This document shows, in pieces, positions 60,701-64,000 of a DNA stretch of 64,000 bases. This DNA is from Branchiostoma floridae (taxonomy: Eukaryota; Chordata; Leptocardii; Amphioxiformes; Branchiostomatidae). Location: assembly GCF_000003815.2 (NCBI RefSeq), contig NC_049991.1, positions 13,245,133 to 13,309,132 on the forward strand, read 5' to 3'. The position numbers and the translations under genes were made by a program. How positions within the stretch are numbered: position 1 is the first letter of the stretch; the number at the start of each line of letters is the position of its first letter. Below the pieces are notes generated by a model. It was not told where the DNA came from. It saw only the letters and a program-made list of their open reading frames with translations, and searched no databases.

Positions 60701-63700
60701 AGTATAGGCCTTAGTTCTAAGTGATTGACTCTTGTCTTCCGAACAGAGCATGACCCAGCTATCCAATAGATGACATGGGCGCCAAAGTCTTGATTTTCTC
60801 ACAGGCTAATCATTGACCCTTTTCAAGTAGATGTGCATGTTTAGTTGAGTGAACTAAAGCCAGACAAGACAGGTGTATTAAAGTAATAGGACTGATCTAA
60901 ATGTTAGATGACATATAGGAAGACCAAAAATGTTACCAGGGGTTAAAAAGAAGGTAGAAATATGAATTGAATGATTACCCACATGTGTAATCCTATCAAG
61001 AATTTATGGTGAACAGAACTGAACACATGATGGATACACAAGTCAAATTTTCTCCTCTTCTATAGATTTGTGGACATGAAAAAAATCTTTCTGCAAAAGT
61101 CAGCAAAAAATTAAGAGAAATGGGACGGTTCCAAAGTTAAACGATAACCAGAACTAAATCTTCATTATCAATATCAGTGATATATAACGTTAGATAGTAG
61201 AAGGGGAGAGTAGTTTCCTAGTTCTTAATTTTGCATAGGACAGTCATCAATTCCCTTGATGTAGCAAGAATTGGAAACTTTTCTTGCTTCTATTTGTCCT
61301 GTTTTCATGTGTCATTCTGTTGAGTTGATGAAGTACAAGGGGTGCTTAGATTTCAGTAGAGCATGTCTGTTGTCAGCTTGACACATTAAAGATAACAGCC
61401 CAGAAGACATTGATTGACACACCAGTCCCTGCCTTGTGGCAGGTGATCCTTTATAGGACCCCAACTTGTCTGGAGAATCACATTATGGGGCCACTTGGTA
61501 GTGGGGTACACTTTCAGGCAAACATAACGAAATGTCAGACAACTGGCATAGTTGACAGTAGTGCTGATGTTCTTTTCTTACTATTTTTCAGAACTACTGG
61601 GATCTTCCAAGAGGATAAATCTGAACTTCCAAGACCAGGATGGGTAAGAAAATGCTTGTACCTGCATTATTTCATTTATGCCTCAAATCGTCATTGCTAA
61701 CACCCTAGTAGGCATCATGGATACTGGTTAAAAGCACCAGATCCTTGCACCAATGAGCCAAACCAAATGCTGTAACAGTGAAAGTAAAAAAGTTCCAGCT
61801 CTCCTGTTGTTCCCAATTTCCCCACCGTGTAGTAGCAGGTGTTTCAAATCTCCCTGCATCAACCAACTGATAATTGCCAACCCCAACCAGAACAACACTT
61901 GTCAAATTAGATTTCACACTTTCTGCCACTGCACCATTCATGTAGAGCCCATGAAACATTTGCCCAGTGTTTTAGCCTGTTTTACATGCCGACCACTGGG
62001 GTATGGCTATAAATTCTGTATTGTTTCCCTGCCATGGAGGCTGAGTTACAGGAGTAGTAGGCAATATCAAATATGGTCGTTAATCTACATGTCTGTTCCT
62101 GCCACTGCTAAGAGATTTTTGCAAGAATGGTTGATCTTCAGTAGACTAGAGGACTAAATAATCAGTGAGTATGATAAAATTTGTGGTGATTTATTTGGTC
62201 CCTTGTTTAAAAAAAAATCTTATTAGGGATTTATTCATCATGGAATATGAATTTAAATTGAGTGAACTGCGCACTGAATATCACACAAAAAGATGTTTAT
62301 GCAAAAATTAGTGAATGAAATCAGATGGATTTTGTTATTTTCTCTACCTTTTTTGTTGTAAACTGTGAGAGGGTTTCTTTTCCCTGGAGCCTTGGTCTCC
62401 TGCTTGACAACAGGGGAAACCACAGATAGACAGTCTTTGTCAGGTACAGAATTGATTCTCTCCACCAGACCAGAAAGCAGACAGTCTGGTCCCACCCTGT
62501 CAGGGGTAGGAAGTCAGGGAAGCAGAAGTGAAACACCTTTGATGAGGACAAGAGTGATGTATCCTGGGTCTCTTGGCTTGGCCTCACCAATGAAGATCAT
62601 CTATCCTGGGTACAGCCATGTCAAATGGATAACTGAAACTCTAGGTAGCTGATGTTTTAAGGGAAAGGAATTCTTCCCTGTGGTCAGCTAGAAAAACAAG
62701 ATGAAAATATTTTGGTTTCACGGTTGCATGTTCTGAATGTTCTGAATTTTGAGCTGCAGTTTTAAAGGAAGCAGCAAGGGGGCTCCGAAAATACCCTTGG
62801 GCAAGGTCAGTATCCTGAATTGAAGAGCAGGCCAAACTGGAATGGATACTCCTACCGGACTGAAACAACTCTACTCTACTCTACTCTAACATTCATAGTC
62901 AAATAACAGACAGTGGAACACAATTCAGAGTTTTCCTGATGACAAATAGACACTGCTGCAAATTTGTCAGAATTTGAGATAATCAAAGGAATAAGAGTTT
63001 GAACAGCTGTCTTGCACTGAAGAGGAAGACAAGTGTAAAAGTTAGTGAAAGCCGACATTCCTGCCCTCCCAGTGAACAGTTAAACTATGGGACAAAAGTG
63101 AGAGTGCCCCAGTACAGAACAGATGGGAGGGGGTACCCCAGGGAGAGGAATGGGGCCATGAGTGAGTGTGCTTGCCCTCCCCTTTATCCTTTCCCTTTCA
63201 TGTCTGTTGGTCCAGAAAATCTCCCATTGACAGGGTACAGCTGACCAGCACATGCCGATTTAAAGCTCTCTAACCCCACATGGATTCCTGAGCCATGGTT
63301 ATTTGGTCATGGCAATATCAAAGTACTGTGCATAGCACCAGCATCCTGCATTTGTCTCAGTGATTGGAGTCCTTCCTTGTTGTGATGTTCGTATACTGTA
63401 GTCTATAGTTACATCAGGATGCTATACTTTGGAACACATAATAGTTTCAAACAGAAAGTGTCTCTAACTTTTAAATGTAACTCAATAACTGCAATTCTGC
63501 ATGAAAGCTCATCTGTGTTGATATACTTCATATTGAATACGAGGTGAGCAAATTTTGTGTTGTATGACAGTTGGAAAACTTCAACATAAACTGCAATTCT
63601 GATTCAAATTTACCTTCTTTATAATACACATGACCAGTTAGTCAAGGTGAGATGTTTATACAGGTCTACAAACACCCTATTTTGAGTCTAATTATTTTCT

Positions 63701-64000
63701 TACATTTGTATGCTCTCTGACAAGAAACATTTTCATGCTCTGACGTGTGTAACAAAGGGAGCACATTCTGCAGACTATGTATCCTACTGTCACATACTCT
63801 ATCTGGTGATTTACTTGAGATTAAAGGTTACTCTCTGGGAGACAGGAAACAGTTGTACAAACCTTGACTCCCCTGGTGCTTCAAGGGCAAGTTCAAGCTG
63901 CCTAGCCACATTGAAGAGTAAGTGTTAAGCCCTGAAGCCTAAAGGATTACTAATGCCCTGCAAATAACTCGCTCCTGGCCACAAGAACCAAGGCCAAATG
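39744..64000 (+). CDS. CASKIN: Caskin, scaffold protein (first two coding exons)
   Basis: Exon 1 is 39744-39837 (phase 1 out) and exon 2 is 61592-61643 (phase 2 out); the gene runs past the window end. The ATG sits in an ideal Kozak context (caaccATGg). Exon 1 encodes MGKDQELLQAAKNQDVVTMQ and RLVAKARAAKP. Joining it in frame to exon 2 adds KLLGSSKRINLNFQDQDG. This matches the start of vertebrate caskins (MGKEQEL, then KLLGS-KK-NVNFQDPDG) that leads into the first ankyrin repeat. Caskins are neuronal and endothelial scaffolds with ankyrin repeats, an SH3 domain and two SAM domains, and CASKIN1 binds the CASK kinase. The in-frame join of two independently found exons makes the call strong, although the ankyrin, SH3 and SAM exons lie beyond the window. 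ANKS1 proteins start similarly but diverge after residue 10. Confidence 0.88.
41207..41730 (+). mobile_element. 3' end of a non-LTR retrotransposon (5'-truncated)
   Basis: The plus frame reads DLLDNFVKVEGLVYSTSFRS, then RTRQSNELDVIKTRTERFKK, a typical C-terminus of LINE reverse transcriptases. After a one-base frameshift near 41395 the next frame gives TIPYIVRLLNENVL and a stop. The 3' UTR holds the hairpin cagggtcttactgaccctg at 41658-41676 and ends in AATAAA and a short (ATG)n tail near 41713-41727, as in CR1/L2-like elements. It is dead: truncated and frameshifted. Confidence 0.65.
43056..43205. repeat. (CACT)n microsatellite
   Basis: About 30 copies of cact/tcac with tcatt variants. The complementary tract is at 8811-8935. 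Confidence 0.95.
46465..46862 (-). mobile_element. 400-bp inverted-repeat element, copy 2, with 9-bp target duplication
   Basis: Same element as 22232-22637 in the opposite orientation: starts TAGCCTGGATTCCATACCCC and ends GGGGTTTGGTAACCAGGCTA. Flanked by the perfect 9-bp repeat TAGTTTTGT at 46456-46464 and 46863-46871. It sits in caskin intron 1. Confidence 0.88.
52424..52527. mobile_element. Tiny hairpin element with 9-bp target duplication
   Basis: Two arms of about 33 bp (agccaaaaagcagttactca agcaactggatat and its exact complement) around a spacer of about 30 bp, flanked by TACTTCTAC at 52415-52423 and 52528-52536. No coding capacity. Confidence 0.8.
55252..55705. repeat. Three tandem copies of a 140-180-bp unit
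   Basis: Units start aaaacctgtccattttcaaa ggatg near 55255, 55396 and 55578, and contain agcatttgctctagtagaaa plus gtcacaagttctttgttttc. Copies are 90 percent or more alike by eye, with one inserted stretch in the second. Confidence 0.85.
57520..57745. mobile_element. Miniature inverted-repeat element
   Basis: Arms of about 65 bp: agccctttcacagagatcag aacgcatgtg...ggtaatatgtcaaaggtaaa at the left, and its complement with few mismatches at the right (tttacctttggcatattacc...gtgtgaaagggct). The spacer is about 90 bp. Confidence 0.75.
58064..58272. mobile_element. TA-flanked miniature element with TTCGCGG motifs
   Basis: Starts CTGTAAATGCAGAAATGTTC and ends AAACATTTACAG, with TA at 58062-58063 and 58273-58274. 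The inside holds many cgcggt/accgcg motifs in both senses. Confidence 0.75.
60402..60734. repeat. Spaced duplication of about 130 bp
   Basis: Copy 1 is 60402-60532 and copy 2 is 60601-60734; both share caccaatgtgtggttttgac aagtgaccttgctaaggtct. The spacer (atctgagaaaaagtattgca) resembles 58888-58945, so this is a dispersed repeat. Confidence 0.75.
61644..64000. other. Start of caskin intron 2
   Basis: From the donor GG-gtaaga at 61644 to the window end. No exon matching the first caskin ankyrin repeat was found, so exon 3 lies beyond the window. A short (CTCTA)n run is at about 62870-62887. Confidence 0.6.

Larger units (their letters stand above)
39838..61591 (+). other. Caskin intron 1 (21.8 kb)
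   Basis: Starts with a canonical donor (ccagtaagtac) and ends at tatttttcag. Besides the repeats listed separately I see no supported nested gene. Two short stretches with ankyrin-like wording (51290-51360, 53730-53790) were judged chance. Confidence 0.7.

Noticed and set aside
1-64000. CRISPR arrays, operons or ribosome binding sites
   Set aside because: The DNA is spliced eukaryotic sequence; the regular repeats are coding minisatellites, microsatellites and transposon arms.

Overview
This is eukaryotic, intron-rich animal DNA with four assembly gaps (653, 203, 100 and 100 N). The best guess is an invertebrate deuterostome, most likely a lancelet (Branchiostoma). The basis is the gene content (a SEA/EGF mucin, SPATA20, caskin), the short introns with clean GT-AG sites, and dense fold-back transposons. 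The species is an inference from reading alone.

Layout. (1) Positions 1-8567, plus strand: the 3' part of a secreted or membrane mucin. A very large Thr/Pro-rich domain made of 30-bp minisatellite units leads into a SEA domain and a calcium-binding EGF domain. Its 5' end lies outside the window and its last exon was not found. (2) Positions 9869-24022, plus strand: three tandem paralogues of a small single-pass membrane protein family that I do not recognise. All share the same exon phases, a C-x8-C-C motif, two basic proprotein-convertase-like sites exactly 8 residues apart, one transmembrane helix and a short tail. (3) Positions 27191-38576, minus strand: a complete SPATA20 gene. Its 14 coding exons all join in frame to give 797 residues: a mitochondrial-type N-terminus, a thioredoxin-like domain with CHWC, and a C-terminal glycosidase-like region. 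(4) Positions 39744 to the window end, plus strand: the first two coding exons of a caskin gene, separated by a 21.8-kb intron. SPATA20 and caskin are head-to-head, with about 1.17 kb between their start codons.

The non-coding part is rich in non-autonomous elements. These include two copies of one 400-bp inverted-repeat element in opposite orientation, each with a perfect 9-bp target duplication; several TA-flanked miniature elements; a 1.1-kb fold-back; a 2.4-kb inverted-repeat element inside the SEA intron; a LINE 3' end; and tandem arrays of partial SPATA20 exon copies.

The best candidate for an undescribed system is the three-gene membrane family. Its conserved double cleavage architecture predicts release of an 8-residue linker and a two-chain receptor-like product.
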